Notes: generated by a model not told the origin, from the sequence alone. A DNA stretch of 64,000 nucleotides from Flavisolibacter longurius (GCA_014163555.1 JACJGO010000001.1:186001-250000), one strand, 5' to 3'; shown: positions 1-8,510, counted from the stretch's first letter. Numbers and translations are program-made.

Positions 1-1770
1 TTTTTGAAACGTAGCATAATCCTCTGCCGGCCAGGAATAACTGATCACCCTGTCGTACATCGACCGTGCCTGTGTAAAATTTCGGTTCATGTAATACACA
101 TCGGCCGTACGCACATAGGCATCTTGGGTAATAGGATCGGAATTGAGAGCAGCCCCTCTGGACAGCGGCTCAAAAAACGTTTGCGCTACCGGATAATTTT
201 CTTTGCGATAATAGGTATAGCCAAGATTGTATTTGACACTTCTTTCATTGGCCTCCCCATTTGCCGGCGCACCTGCGGATAAGTAAGCGTTGTAATAACG
301 AATGGCATCATCAACGCGGTTGTTGCGATAGGCCAGCTCGCCTTTCCAGAAGTTTATAAACGGAAGCACGGAAGCATTGTTTGGATCCCGAAGGGCTCTG
401 TCCAGCAAGGCTTCTGCATCCTGCAACTGTCCGTCGTTGATCAACTCCGTTGCCCGGCCGTAAAGGATCCGCGGCAAGAGGCGCCGAACATTTTGCGTGG
501 GGTTGCGAATGTTATCCAGTATAGCCAGGGCATCGCGGTAATTGTTGGTATTGGCCAAAGCTCCAACCAGCAGTTCCGTAGCCTCGCCCCGGTACGGCGA
601 ATCGGGATAATCGTTAAGAAAAGAACGCAGGTTATTCAGGGCTTCATCCTGGTAACCCAGTTCATAGGAAAGCTTGGCATAATTGAAACGGGCAATCTGC
701 TGCTGTTCCGCGTTGCTGGTGTTGGATGACGAAAACAAAAACGCATTACGGGCATTGGCCTTCTGTCCTGTTTTCAGGTATGCATCGGCCAGCAAATACA
801 TGGCATGCTGACTCAGCGAATCTTCTTTTCCACTCAGTTGCTTGAAACCGTCAATGGCCTTGTTGAAATCGCCGCCCTGGTAATAGGCATACGATAATTC
901 ATACAAATCTTCGCGGCGCACTTTCTTGGAACGGTTCACATAATCGGCCAGGTAAGGAAGCGCTTTGCTGTATTGTTTTTTTTCAAAATAAGCGTGGCCC
1001 AACAACTGCTTTAATTCCAGGTCATAAAACTGAGTTTGCCCTTTGCTCATTTTGCTTTCGGCATAGGCCACAGCTTCATCTTTTTTGCCCTGCACATAAT
1101 AGATCTGCGCAATGTAATAAGGTACGATGGGCGAATACTGCGGCTCGTTCTCTACCACACGAAAGGATGCCAGAGCATCGGTGTATTGCCGGTCGCGGAA
1201 GGCGATAAATCCATAATAATAATTGGCATCAACGTAGTTCGGGTCACTGGGTACCTGCCGAATGGCATCGAGCAACGGTTTTGCTTTGGCAAACTGCTGC
1301 ATGGTAAAGTACGCATAGCCCTGGTGAAATTTCATGTCGGCAGCCTCACGGTTATTGAGGTTGGCTACGTTGGCACCTTCGTACAGGGGCAGGGCATCGT
1401 TATAACGTTGCTGGCGGAAATAATATTCGGCCAGTTGAAACCGCATCATTTGTGCTCTTGCATTGTTTTTGGTGACATCAACAAACACCAGCGCATCCTG
1501 CTCGGCACGGGTTTCGTTTTGTTTCAGCGCACAGGCAATGGCATAATAATCCACTTCCTGCGCAACAATGGTATTGTTGATCTTATCGCTTTGCGTATAG
1601 GTTTGCTGTAATTCTTTTAAGATGGGATAAGCAAGGTTGTATTGCTCTTTCTGGTAATATTCCTTTGCTTCATAAAAGCGGTCCTGCGGGGCTTTGTAAA
1701 AAACAGTTTGCTGGGCGTAAGAAGAGAAAAAAACAACAAGGCCAAATGCAGAGGAGCAAAGTTTCTTCAT
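1..1770 (-). CDS. Secreted tetratricopeptide-repeat protein, 3' part beyond window
   Basis: The reading frame starts at an ATG at 1768-1770 and stays open to the window edge, so about 590 N-terminal residues are visible and the C-terminus is missing. The product begins with a signal peptide (MKKLCSSAFGLVVFFSSYAQ) followed by repeated helical pairs of TPR type, for example LAEYYFRQQRYNDALPLYEG, FHQGYAYFTMQQFAKAKPLL and FNYAKLSYELGYQDEALNNL. TPR arrays are protein-protein scaffolds; an exported one in a Bacteroidota is expected in the periplasm or at the inner face of the outer membrane. No catalytic domain is visible in this part. The exact role is unknown. The family call is firm, the function is not. 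Confidence 0.82.
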   Translation of the reverse strand, partial: MKKLCSSAFGLVVFFSSYAQQTVFYKAPQDRFYEAKEYYQKEQYNLAYPILKELQQTYTQSDKINNTIVAQEVDYYAIACALKQNETRAEQDALVFVDVTKNNARAQMMRFQLAEYYFRQQRYNDALPLYEGANVANLNNREAADMKFHQGYAYFTMQQFAKAKPLLDAIRQVPSDPNYVDANYYYGFIAFRDRQYTDALASFRVVENEPQYSPIVPYYIAQIYYVQGKKDEAVAYAESKMSKGQTQFYDLELKQLLGHAYFEKKQYSKALPYLADYVNRSKKVRREDLYELSYAYYQGGDFNKAIDGFKQLSGKEDSLSQHAMYLLADAYLKTGQKANARNAFLFSSSNTSNAEQQQIARFNYAKLSYELGYQDEALNNLRSFLNDYPDSPYRGEATELLVGALANTNNYRDALAILDNIRNPTQNVRRLLPRILYGRATELINDGQLQDAEALLDRALRDPNNASVLPFINFWKGELAYRNNRVDDAIRYYNAYLSAGAPANGEANERSVKYNLGYTYYRKENYPVAQTFFEPLSRGAALNSDPITQDAYVRTADVYYMNRNFTQARSMYDRVISYSWPAEDYATFQK

Positions 1771-1910
1771 GATATTCAGTTAACCGTTGGTGGATAAACG
1801 TCGTAAATATTCAAATTATTTCAGGGCCTGCCAAACTTCATTCCAAACAGAAACCTAAAATTTGGAATAGGGCAAGTTTAACAATTTCACTTTTTTAAAA
1901 TGTTTTCGAA

Positions 1911-1918
1911 TAGTTTTG
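1911..1918 (+). promoter_or_regulatory. Bacteroidetes-type -7 box of the doxX gene
   Basis: TAGTTTTG matches the TAnnTTTG consensus and lies 19 nt before the doxX start codon. No clear -33 element was seen. Confidence 0.55.
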
Positions 1919-1937
1919 CGGCCGATAAAATCAATCT

Positions 1938-2348
1938 ATGAAAAAACTGTTCAGCACCAAAGTTTCGGAGAGTACATTAAGCGTGGCCCTGTTTCTCTTG
2001 CGGGTCGGCGCCGGTTCTTTAATGATGATCCAGCACGGACTGGGCAAACTGCAGAATTTTGGAGCCCGGGCCAATTCATTTTCCGATCCGTTTGGTATTG
2101 GATCAACCACTTCGCTCTCATTGGTCATCTTTGCTGAATTCTTTTGTGCCGCCTTTGTTATACTCGGTCTTTTCACCCGGCTTGCCGCTATTCCTATTGT
2201 AATTGCAATGGGCGTGGCACTCTTTGTTGCACACAATGGTAATTTTTTTGGCAAAGGTGAACTGCCCGGACTGTTCCTGATTTGCTTTCTCGTGATTCTT
2301 CTCACCGGTCCCGGACGCTTCAGCCTGGATCGATTGATAGGTAAGTAG
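1938..2348 (+). CDS. DoxX family membrane protein
   Basis: This 136-residue protein has about four hydrophobic segments and the pattern of the DoxX/TQO small-subunit family: LFLLRVGAGSLMMIQHGLGK near the N-terminus, FAEFFCAAFVILGLFTRLAA in the middle and a short basic tail. Family members are small inner-membrane proteins, sometimes linked to quinone or redox chemistry; the function of stand-alone copies is poorly defined. The gene is monocistronic, with a -7 box at 1911-1918, and converges on the carboxypeptidase gene. The family call is good; any substrate is unknown. Confidence 0.8.
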   Translation: MKKLFSTKVSESTLSVALFLLRVGAGSLMMIQHGLGKLQNFGARANSFSDPFGIGSTTSLSLVIFAEFFCAAFVILGLFTRLAAIPIVIAMGVALFVAHNGNFFGKGELPGLFLICFLVILLTGPGRFSLDRLIGK

Positions 2349-2425
2349 TTTCGTGTATGTAGTTTTTGGTTTGTAGTTGCCCGCCGGCTGATTACTACTT
2401 GCCACTGGCTATTCACTACTCGCTA
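2346..2425. repeat. Short-word array spanning the 3' ends of doxX and dacB
   Basis: The 74-bp convergent spacer consists of degenerate words. The dacB side reads TAGCGAGTAGTGAATAG on the minus strand, beginning with the dacB stop codon. The doxX side has TAGTTT..TAGTTTTTGGTTTGTAG, beginning with the doxX stop. The same GAGTAGTGA word recurs after the E2 gene at 7895-7910. Confidence 0.6.
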
Positions 2426-3829
2426 TTTAAGAACATCCAGCACTTTGTACATTTTCTGTACAATTGACGATGCCGAACCGGTGTAGTTATTGACGATGAA
2501 AGCAACGATGTACGGCTTGCCGTCTTTGCTGGTATGATACCCGCAAAAACCTTTGGCGCCACCGATGGTTCCGCTTTTTAATTTCATGCCATTGTACACC
2601 GGAAAGCCTTCATAAAATCCGCTGAACCAAGGCTGCTTTTTTGCATAGTGCAGAACCGCTGCCTGCGCATGGGTTGTCACCCGGTTTTGAGGCGAAAGAC
2701 CGGAACCATCCTGCATGTTCAGTTCGGAAGCATCAATGCCGATGCCTTTGCTTTTCCAGTAATCGCGAATTACATCGCCGCCAATTTCGGATGCTGCCGT
2801 TTTTCCTTTTTTCAGTGCCATGGACTTGGCCAACGCTTCGCCATAAAGGTTGATGCTTTTGCGCAAAAACCAGTACACAATGCTGTCCATCGAAGGAGAA
2901 ACTTCCGTGTGAAAATATTGAATGCCGGAAGGAAGAGAACTTGTCGATTGTTTATTGAACGGAATGGTTTTCCCTTGTCCTGAAACACCATTTTTTGCCA
3001 GCGTATCCTGCCATGTGGAAAGGAACTGGTTCAGCGCAGACGGCATGGCCCCTGAGATGGTAAAGTGGGATTCCTGCACCGGGATGGTACCACGAACCGT
3101 TGCTATATTTTGGCCAACCGGAAGATAGATATAACTGTTATCTCCGCTGCCTTTGGCAGCCGATGTTACTTTCGATTCAAACGAAACACCATAAAGCGCA
3201 GGCTTTGTACCCACAACTGTCACGGCATCGCCGATACTGGTACCGGATTTTAAAAAGAGGTCATATTGATTTTCCCGCCAATTCAGTGAAGCCGCACCTG
3301 CACCATAGTAGTTGCCGATATCATCCCAGATCCAGCCACCAGGAATGGCATTACTCTCCCATCCTCTTTCATCCACTATCGTTGTGGAAAACGACCGGAT
3401 GCCTTTTTGCCGAAAAGCCCGGAACAAGCGGTCTATCACAGCTTTTTCTGAAGTACCGTCCCAGCGCCAACTTCCCAATGTAGGATCGCCGGAAGGCTTG
3501 ATGTAAAGACCGCCATCAAGCACGCCGTTTTTCAGCGAACCATAATAACCAAAAGCGGTCTCGAAGCGAAAGTCCTTTCCCAAAATTTCGTAGGCTGTTG
3601 CTGCGGTAATAATCTTTTGCGTGGAGGCGGGTGCCACACCAATTTGTGCATTTTTTTCAAAGACAACATTCCCGGTCGTTGCATCAAGAACATAGATAGA
3701 AGAAAGCGCACTTTTTGTTTGCGGATCATTTTCGAAAGTTGCAAATGCACGGGCCAGTTTTGCCGTCACAGTTTGCGCATCTGCATGAAGAAGAAAAAAT
3801 AAAGACAGAAAAAGAAATGAATTACGCAT
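2423..3829 (-). CDS. dacB: D-alanyl-D-alanine carboxypeptidase/endopeptidase, PBP4 (S13) type
   Basis: The 468-residue product carries a signal peptide (MRNSFLFLSLFFLLHADAQ) and the three motifs of penicillin-binding enzymes: SxxK as S69-T-Q-K72 in APASTQKI, SxN as SIN in RKSINLYGEA, and KSG in MKLKSGTIGGAKG. The spacing, with a large insert between the first two motifs, fits class C PBP4/DacB. These enzymes act in the periplasm, trimming the terminal D-Ala or cutting cross-links in peptidoglycan. The gene starts 2 nt after the end of the frameshifted barrel gene, so the two are probably co-transcribed. Confidence 0.9.
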   Translation of the reverse strand: MRNSFLFLSLFFLLHADAQTVTAKLARAFATFENDPQTKSALSSIYVLDATTGNVVFEKNAQIGVAPASTQKIITAATAYEILGKDFRFETAFGYYGSLKNGVLDGGLYIKPSGDPTLGSWRWDGTSEKAVIDRLFRAFRQKGIRSFSTTIVDERGWESNAIPGGWIWDDIGNYYGAGAASLNWRENQYDLFLKSGTSIGDAVTVVGTKPALYGVSFESKVTSAAKGSGDNSYIYLPVGQNIATVRGTIPVQESHFTISGAMPSALNQFLSTWQDTLAKNGVSGQGKTIPFNKQSTSSLPSGIQYFHTEVSPSMDSIVYWFLRKSINLYGEALAKSMALKKGKTAASEIGGDVIRDYWKSKGIGIDASELNMQDGSGLSPQNRVTTHAQAAVLHYAKKQPWFSGFYEGFPVYNGMKLKSGTIGGAKGFCGYHTSKDGKPYIVAFIVNNYTGSASSIVQKMYKVLDVLK

Positions 3830-3831
3830 CT

Positions 3832-4568
3832 TTAAAAATTTAGGTAAACACCAACTCCACTACCCAATCCGGCACCGCCTCTAGCCACTCGTTGGTGAAA
3901 CGAATTCATTTGCAAAGTATACACCTGTATGCTGTATAAAATGCCAAGGTTTTTATAAATGCGGGCCGATAGATCGAGACGTGGTTGCAGGCCAACCACA
4001 ATGGTGGCAGCGCCGGCACGGTATGCACTTCGCACCTGCTCCTCTTCGGCCGGTGATAATCGTACAAATGCCGGGTCAACCTGAAGGATAATTTTTTCGC
4101 TTATGCGAAAACCCACATTTACCTGGATTCCCACTTGCGCCTGGAACCAGTTAAGGCTCTTCTTTGTCAGTCGCCAAAATAGCCCTGTTGGCAGGTTGAG
4201 GTAATCATACTGAAAACGAATCCTTAGTAAACGAAACGAATCGGCACTACGACCGGAGAGTGTCAAATAGAAAAAAGAACATCGCCCAAACTGTATTTAT
4301 TCAGTACCATTTCCTTCCGGCTGAATCCTAATCCTGTTCGCAGGACAATTCGTGGGTTTCGCAAAGGGAGGTCGACATAGGCATTGGCCATTACTTCTGT
4401 AATCGTCCCAATTTTACCGCGCCGTTTTGTCGGCACCAGAGAATCCTGTTGAAATGTAGTGAGGTATAAAAGTCCGCTGATGTCTGCTTTAAAAGAAGGC
4501 GAGGTATGCTGTGCCTGCAAAACCCCGGAGAACAGGACTAGGAACAAAAGCAGAAAAACCCATTGCAT
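3832..4568 (-). pseudogene. Outer-membrane beta-barrel protein gene split by a one-base frameshift
   Basis: Two overlapping frames together read as one protein of about 245 residues. The first (4263-4568) has a signal peptide ending LFSGVLQAQ and beta strands up to SLGDVLFSI, then stops. The second (3832-4266) has no ATG, only a TTG, and continues with FFYLTLSGRSADSFRLLRIR and further amphipathic strands to a terminal F (GVGVYLNF), as in outer-membrane barrels. The frames join at a run of six T (minus strand, about 4270-4275); seven T would restore one continuous frame. This could be a real disruption, phase variation at the homopolymer, or a sequencing error. It precedes dacB. Confidence 0.72.
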
Positions 4569-4585
4569 GCAGTCAACTCTTTTTT

Positions 4586-4593
4586 CAAATGTA
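4586..4593 (-). promoter_or_regulatory. -7 box for the barrel gene-dacB unit
   Basis: On the minus strand this reads TACATTTG (TAnnTTTG), 17 nt before the ATG at 4568. It sits back-to-back with the cinA box. Confidence 0.5.
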
Positions 4594-4596
4594 GGT

Positions 4597-4604
4597 TATG
4601 TTTG
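4597..4604 (+). promoter_or_regulatory. -7 box for cinA
   Basis: TATGTTTG fits TAnnTTTG and lies 15 nt before the ATG at 4620. It lies downstream of an alternative in-frame ATG at 4563, which supports the 4620 start. Confidence 0.5.
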
Positions 4605-4619
4605 TATCCAATTGTTTGT

Positions 4620-5879
4620 ATGATACAAGTAGAGGCTTCTATAATTACTATTGGTGATGAACTCCTGATTGGCCAAACCATCGATACCAACAGCGCTTTC
4701 ATTTCGCAGGAACTAAACAAAATGGGCATCTGGGTGCGACGACGTGTTGCCATTGCTGATGACGGCCAGGCCATCAAACAAACACTAGCCGAAGAAGCGG
4801 GACAAAGCCAGATTATTATCATTACCGGGGGACTTGGTCCTACGGCTGATGATATTACTAAGCCAACTCTCTGCGAATACTTTAATACAAACCTGGTAGT
4901 GAATGAAGGCGCCCTGAAAAATGTAACGGAGATCTTTCAAAAGCTTGGCCGGCCCATGATCGAACGAAACGCCAAACAGGCCGAAGTGCCGGAAAGTTGC
5001 GTGGTACTACCCAACCTGCGGGGCACAGCACCAGGCATGTGGTTTGAAAAAGATGGGGTGGTGTACATTTCACTTCCCGGCGTACCGCATGAAATGAAAG
5101 GGCTGATGGCACACAGTGTGCTGCCGAAATTAAAGGAACAATTTACCTTGCCGGCCCTGCTGCACCGCACCTTGCTTACGGCCGGCCAGGGCGAATCCTT
5201 TATTGCCGAACGTCTGGTGGCATTTGAAGAAAACCTTCCTTCCCATATCAAGCTGGCCTATCTGCCAACGTACGGCATGGTGCGGTTGCGCCTTACCGGT
5301 AGAGCTGAAAATATGGCTGTGCTGACGGAGGAAATAGACAGCGCCTTTGCCAACCTGCAAGTACTGGTGAAAGAATGGCTGATTGCCGTTGAAGACGTAT
5401 CGGTTCCTGTCATTATCAGCTGGCTGCTGAAAGAAAAAGGGGCCACGCTTTCTACGGCCGAGAGCTGCACAGGTGGTTATATTGCCCACCTGTTGACATC
5501 ATTGCCGGGATCTTCGGCGATTTTTCTGGGCACTGTGGTAGCTTATGACAATTCGGTGAAAGAAAATGTTTTGGGTGTTGATAACAGAACATTACAGGAA
5601 CACGGTGCGGTGAGTGAACAAACGGTTCTGCAAATGGCGGCCGGTGCTTGCAAGCAGCTTCAAACCGATTACGCCATTGCCACATCGGGAATTATGGGTC
5701 CGGATGGAGGAAGTGGTGAAAAACCGGTAGGTACGGTTTGGATCGGGGTTGCCAATAAAGACGGCAGAGCGAAGGCGCAGAAATTTCATTTTCGGTTTGA
5801 CCGCATGCGAAATATTGAACTGGCAGCGAACAATGCGCTGTTGCTTTTGCGTAAGTTTTTACTGGAAAAAGAGGTGTGA
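4620..5879 (+). CDS. cinA: CinA-like protein, nicotinamide-nucleotide amidohydrolase
   Basis: This 419-residue protein has the two-domain CinA layout. The N-terminal MoCF/COG1058 domain shows ASIITIGDELLIGQTIDTNS and GGLGPTADDITKPTLCEYF. The C-terminal amidohydrolase domain shows STAESCTGGYIAHLLTSLPG and SGIMGPDGGSGEKPVGTVW. The family deamidates nicotinamide mononucleotide in pyridine-nucleotide recycling, and the N-terminal domain has been linked to ADP-ribose pyrophosphatase activity. The start at 4620 (MIQVEAS) is chosen because an upstream ATG at 4563 lies before the promoter box and adds an unconserved Cys-rich stretch. Transcription diverges from the barrel gene. Confidence 0.93.
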   Translation: MIQVEASIITIGDELLIGQTIDTNSAFISQELNKMGIWVRRRVAIADDGQAIKQTLAEEAGQSQIIIITGGLGPTADDITKPTLCEYFNTNLVVNEGALKNVTEIFQKLGRPMIERNAKQAEVPESCVVLPNLRGTAPGMWFEKDGVVYISLPGVPHEMKGLMAHSVLPKLKEQFTLPALLHRTLLTAGQGESFIAERLVAFEENLPSHIKLAYLPTYGMVRLRLTGRAENMAVLTEEIDSAFANLQVLVKEWLIAVEDVSVPVIISWLLKEKGATLSTAESCTGGYIAHLLTSLPGSSAIFLGTVVAYDNSVKENVLGVDNRTLQEHGAVSEQTVLQMAAGACKQLQTDYAIATSGIMGPDGGSGEKPVGTVWIGVANKDGRAKAQKFHFRFDRMRNIELAANNALLLLRKFLLEKEV

Positions 5880-5930
5880 AGGAATTGATTATTCATTATT
5901 CAATACTCATTATTAACAACTGAAGAACTC
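5877..5930 (+). repeat. Short-word array after cinA
   Basis: Directly after the TGA stop come AT-rich repeats of ATTCATTATTCAATACTCATT type. Confidence 0.45.
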
Positions 5931-5936
5931 ACTGAG

Positions 5937-6085
5937 AATTGCCCCGGCATTTATGCCGGGGTGGAATCACAAGACTTTATTTTTTGTATCGGCTGTAGCC
6001 GAACCGGGACTAGCTTCGGCTACAGCCGATATAAGTATCGTTTTTATTTGCTTTTCATCCCCGTGCTGAAGCCCGTGGCAATGAC
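5937..6085. repeat. REP-like inverted doublet (BIME/REPIN-like)
   Basis: The left unit carries a hairpin CCCCGGCAT-tt-ATGCCGGGG (5942-5961). The right unit, in the opposite orientation, reads ATTGCCACGGGCTTCAGCAC followed by GGGG on the minus strand. It resembles the left unit (ATTGCCCCGGCATTTATGCC then GGGG) and shares the flanking bases. The two flank a perfect 17-bp inverted repeat at 5987-6003/6015-6031. The head-to-head arrangement resembles REP doublets mobilised by RAYT transposases in other bacteria; no RAYT gene is in this window. Confidence 0.6.
5987..6031. repeat. Perfect 17-bp inverted repeat with 11-nt loop
   Basis: TATCGGCTGTAGCCGAA at 5987-6003 pairs fully with TTCGGCTACAGCCGATA at 6015-6031. 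There is no T-run afterwards, so it is not a typical terminator. Confidence 0.8.
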
Positions 6086-6502
6086 TGGATGAGCATTGGT
6101 TCTCAAAATCTCCTTGGGAAACAGATAGCTCTTGAAAAACCAAGAGATTATTCATGCTAAGAGCGTCGATTTAAATGAAGCCGATTCGGTAAACAAAAAA
6201 ACGGATAGATTTTCTACTATTGCTCATTTTGGAAGCGACTTCGCAAAAACTTAAAAACACCGTTAAAAACCATATAACCACCTTTGCTTATTTTTGGCGC
6301 TGATTGGAAAACGATTGCCTGCTACTGTAATGAATGGAGCGGAATGTTCAGCAGCGATAAAAGCGCTGAAGGGTGCGACGCAACAGGAGTTCAATAGTAG
6401 TAATGCCGCCGGGTACAAAAACCGGTGGCTGTAAACAACAAACGTCACCTGTAGAAAAACGGGTGCCGGCTTTGAACCTTTTAAAACTTTGAACTGATTT
6501 TT

Positions 6503-7882
6503 ATGCCTACTGTTGATTTGGTTATGCCTAAGATGGGCGAGAGTATCATGGAAGCCACGATTTTAAAATGGCACAAGGGTATTGGTGATACGGTTAAAAT
6601 GGATGAAACCTTATTGGAGATCGCCACCGATAAAGTGGATAGCGAAGTGCCTTCTACAGCCGAAGGGGTGATTGAAGAACTGCTGTTTAACGTGAACGAT
6701 GTGGTGCCCATCGGCACCGTTATTGCCCGCATCAATACCGGCGGACAGGGAAGCCAACCGGCAAGTGGAAATGGACAACAGGCAACGGCCCAGGCTACGC
6801 AGTCGGCGCCAGCAACAAATACACAAGCCGAATCCGCCGCACAGCCAACAGCCCAACAAACACCCAACACCCAACCCCAAACTCCAAACCCCAACCGTTT
6901 TTATTCGCCCCTGGTACTGAACATTGCTGCACAGGAAGGTGTCAGCATGAGTGAACTGGAAAGCATTCCGGGTACAGGTGCCGAGGGAAGGGTATCGAAA
7001 AAAGATATTCTGCAATACATCAGCGATAAAAAAGCAGGCAAAACATCCGGAGCCTCACAAGCAGCTTCTGCCCCGCAACAACCGCAAGCAGCCCGCCAGG
7101 AAATGGTAATTCCAATGGCCAAAGTGGAAGCAAGGGAAGAGCCGCAGTCGAACCAACTGACAAACTACAGCGGCAATGTAGAGATCATTGAAATGGACCG
7201 TATGCGCAAGCTGATTGCCGATCATATGGTGCGCAGCAAACACACCTCGCCGCATGTAACCTCCTTTACAGAAGCCGATGTTACCAACCTGGTGATGTGG
7301 CGTGACAAAGTGAAAAAGGAATTTGAAAAACGCGAAAGCACCAAGATCACGTTTACGCCCCTGTTCATTGAAGCCATTGTACGCTGTATCAAACGCTTCC
7401 CGCTGATCAACAGTTCTGTAGATGGGAACCGCATCATTGTAAAAAAAGACATCAACATCGGCATGGCCGCGGCCTTGCCCAGTGGCAACCTGATTGTTCC
7501 CGTTATTCGCAATGCAGATGGATTTAATCTGGTAGGCCTTGCCAAACAGGTAAACAGCCTGGCTGAAAATGCCCGCAACAATAAATTAAAACCGGAAGAC
7601 ATTGCCGATGGCACGTTTACCCTAACCAATGTGGGAACCTTTGGCAGCCTGATGGGAACCCCTATCATCAACCAGCCGCAGGTAGCTATATTGGCCGTAG
7701 GCGCCATTAAAAAACGCCCGGTCGTGATTGAAACACCGCATGGCGACAGCATTGCCATTCGCCATATGATGTACCTGTCCATGAGTTATGATCACCGTAT
7801 TGTTGACGGCAGCCTGGGTGCGACTTTCCTGACCGCCGTAGCCAATGAGCTGGAGAATTTTGACAGCAACCGGCAATATTAA
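6503..7882 (+). CDS. 2-oxoacid dehydrogenase complex dihydrolipoamide acyltransferase (E2)
   Basis: The 459-residue protein shows the E2 domain order. An N-terminal lipoyl domain carries the lipoylated Lys44 in EIATDKVDSEVPS. A low-complexity Gln/Pro/Thr/Asn linker (about 78-130) follows, then a peripheral subunit-binding domain (RFYSPLVLNIAAQEGVSMSE .. GAEGRVSKKDIL), a second linker and a catalytic acyltransferase core ending with H431-R-I-V-D435-G. E2 transfers the acyl group from E1 to CoA in the cytoplasm. Sequence alone does not separate 2-oxoglutarate from branched-chain or pyruvate forms here. E1 and E3 genes are not adjacent. The DNA of the first linker resembles an intergenic repeat (6856-6897). 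Confidence 0.9.
   Translation: MPTVDLVMPKMGESIMEATILKWHKGIGDTVKMDETLLEIATDKVDSEVPSTAEGVIEELLFNVNDVVPIGTVIARINTGGQGSQPASGNGQQATAQATQSAPATNTQAESAAQPTAQQTPNTQPQTPNPNRFYSPLVLNIAAQEGVSMSELESIPGTGAEGRVSKKDILQYISDKKAGKTSGASQAASAPQQPQAARQEMVIPMAKVEAREEPQSNQLTNYSGNVEIIEMDRMRKLIADHMVRSKHTSPHVTSFTEADVTNLVMWRDKVKKEFEKRESTKITFTPLFIEAIVRCIKRFPLINSSVDGNRIIVKKDINIGMAAALPSGNLIVPVIRNADGFNLVGLAKQVNSLAENARNNKLKPEDIADGTFTLTNVGTFGSLMGTPIINQPQVAILAVGAIKKRPVVIETPHGDSIAIRHMMYLSMSYDHRIVDGSLGATFLTAVANELENFDSNRQY
6856..6897 (+). repeat. Intergenic-type word array inside the E2 coding linker
   Basis: ACACCCAACACCCAACCCC and ACTCCAAACCCCAACC lie in frame and encode a TPN/QP-rich linker. The 14-mer ACTCCAAACCCCAA (6881-6894) recurs exactly, on the opposite strand, in the gltA-sucD spacer at 23862-23875. 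Confidence 0.65.
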
Positions 7883-7925
7883 GTAGATAGCAAGTAATGA
7901 GTAGTGAGTAGCCTTTACTACAACT
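7880..7925 (+). repeat. Short-word array after the E2 gene
   Basis: It starts with the stop codon and runs TAAGTAGATAGCAAGTAATG then AGTAGTGAGTAG, the same vocabulary as downstream of dacB. Confidence 0.6.
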
Positions 7926-7938
7926 CTCCTTTCATAAG

Positions 7939-7970
7939 AAAAGACCTCCTGAATGATCAGGAGGTCTTTT
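7939..7970. terminator. Bidirectional intrinsic terminator between convergent genes
   Basis: The 14-bp arms AAAAGACCTCCTGA/TCAGGAGGTCTTTT are perfect with a 4-nt loop. A-run and T-run on either side serve both the E2 gene and the phosphatase gene. Confidence 0.85.
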
Positions 7971-7978
7971 TATTTTAA

Positions 7979-8006
7979 TACGATACTACAAACTACTAAC
8001 CACTTA
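7979..8006 (-). repeat. Short-word array after the histidine-phosphatase gene
   Basis: On the minus strand, from the stop codon: TAAGTGGTTAGTAGTTTGTA. It uses GTAGT/GTTAGTAG words related to those at 2346-2425. Confidence 0.5.
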
Positions 8007-8510
8007 ACGTGCTTCAGTTTGCGGCACTTTTACCTTTTCGAAACTGAATTTATTGCCTTTCTTTTTGACAATAAACAAACTACCGTATTCCGTATCGGGA
8101 AGATCCGTAAGTTCGGAAGTGCCCATCATGCCATTGACAATATCGTCAACCGTGTTGGAATGGCCTACCACCAGTACATTTCCATCACTGATGTTTTTTA
8201 ACTCCTGGATCAACTGGTCGTGCTTACGGGGATCGTAGGTCTTCAACGTCACTCCATACAGTAGCCGCGTTGGTTCGGCTGTGGCGATGGTACGGGCATA
8301 GTTGGTGGAATATACAGCCTTGATGTTTTTATTGGTCAAAAGGTTTTTCAGATCAATGGCTTGTTTTTGTCCTTCGGCAGATAAGGGTGGATCGGCCGAC
8401 ATGGCCATAGTACCCCCGCCTTCTTTTTCGGCATGACGGGCAACATAATAGGTTGTGGTTTTGCAGGAAACAAAAAACAACAGTGCAGCGAAACAAAAGA
8501 ATCGAATCAT
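8004..8510 (-). CDS. Lipoprotein histidine phosphatase (phosphoglycerate-mutase fold)
   Basis: Translation from the ATG at 8510 gives 168 residues with a lipoprotein signal (FFCFAALLFFVSC, lipobox Cys16). The RHG-type active site R25-H26-A-E-K follows, with the second catalytic His in VVGHSNTVDD. This branch of the histidine phosphatase superfamily (SixA/PGM-like) hydrolyses phosphate esters through a phosphohistidine; the substrate is not predictable. An earlier in-frame ATG at 8555 adds 15 residues before the signal peptide and is disfavoured. The protein is expected to be anchored in a membrane on the periplasmic side. Confidence 0.85.
   Translation of the reverse strand: MIRFFCFAALLFFVSCKTTTYYVARHAEKEGGGTMAMSADPPLSAEGQKQAIDLKNLLTNKNIKAVYSTNYARTIATAEPTRLLYGVTLKTYDPRKHDQLIQELKNISDGNVLVVGHSNTVDDIVNGMMGTSELTDLPDTEYGSLFIVKKKGNKFSFEKVKVPQTEAR

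Larger units (their letters stand above)
5880..6502. other. 623-bp gene-free spacer before the E2 gene
   Basis: Apart from the word array and the REP-like pair listed separately, only short unconvincing frames are present. The part from about 6130 to 6480 shows no recognised element. Confidence 0.6.

Noticed and set aside
4263-4275. Programmed -1 frameshift at the T6 run of the barrel gene
   Set aside because: The zero-frame codons do not fit an X XXY YYZ slippery heptamer (A-site TCT cannot re-pair as TTC), so an indel or sequencing error is more likely.
4563-4619. Upstream ATG for cinA
   Set aside because: It precedes the -7 box and adds a stretch without conservation; the family starts at MIQVEASIITIGDE.
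5967-6155. Minus-strand 62-codon frame
   Set aside because: It covers the REP-like doublet and inverted repeat; the peptide simply translates the repeat.
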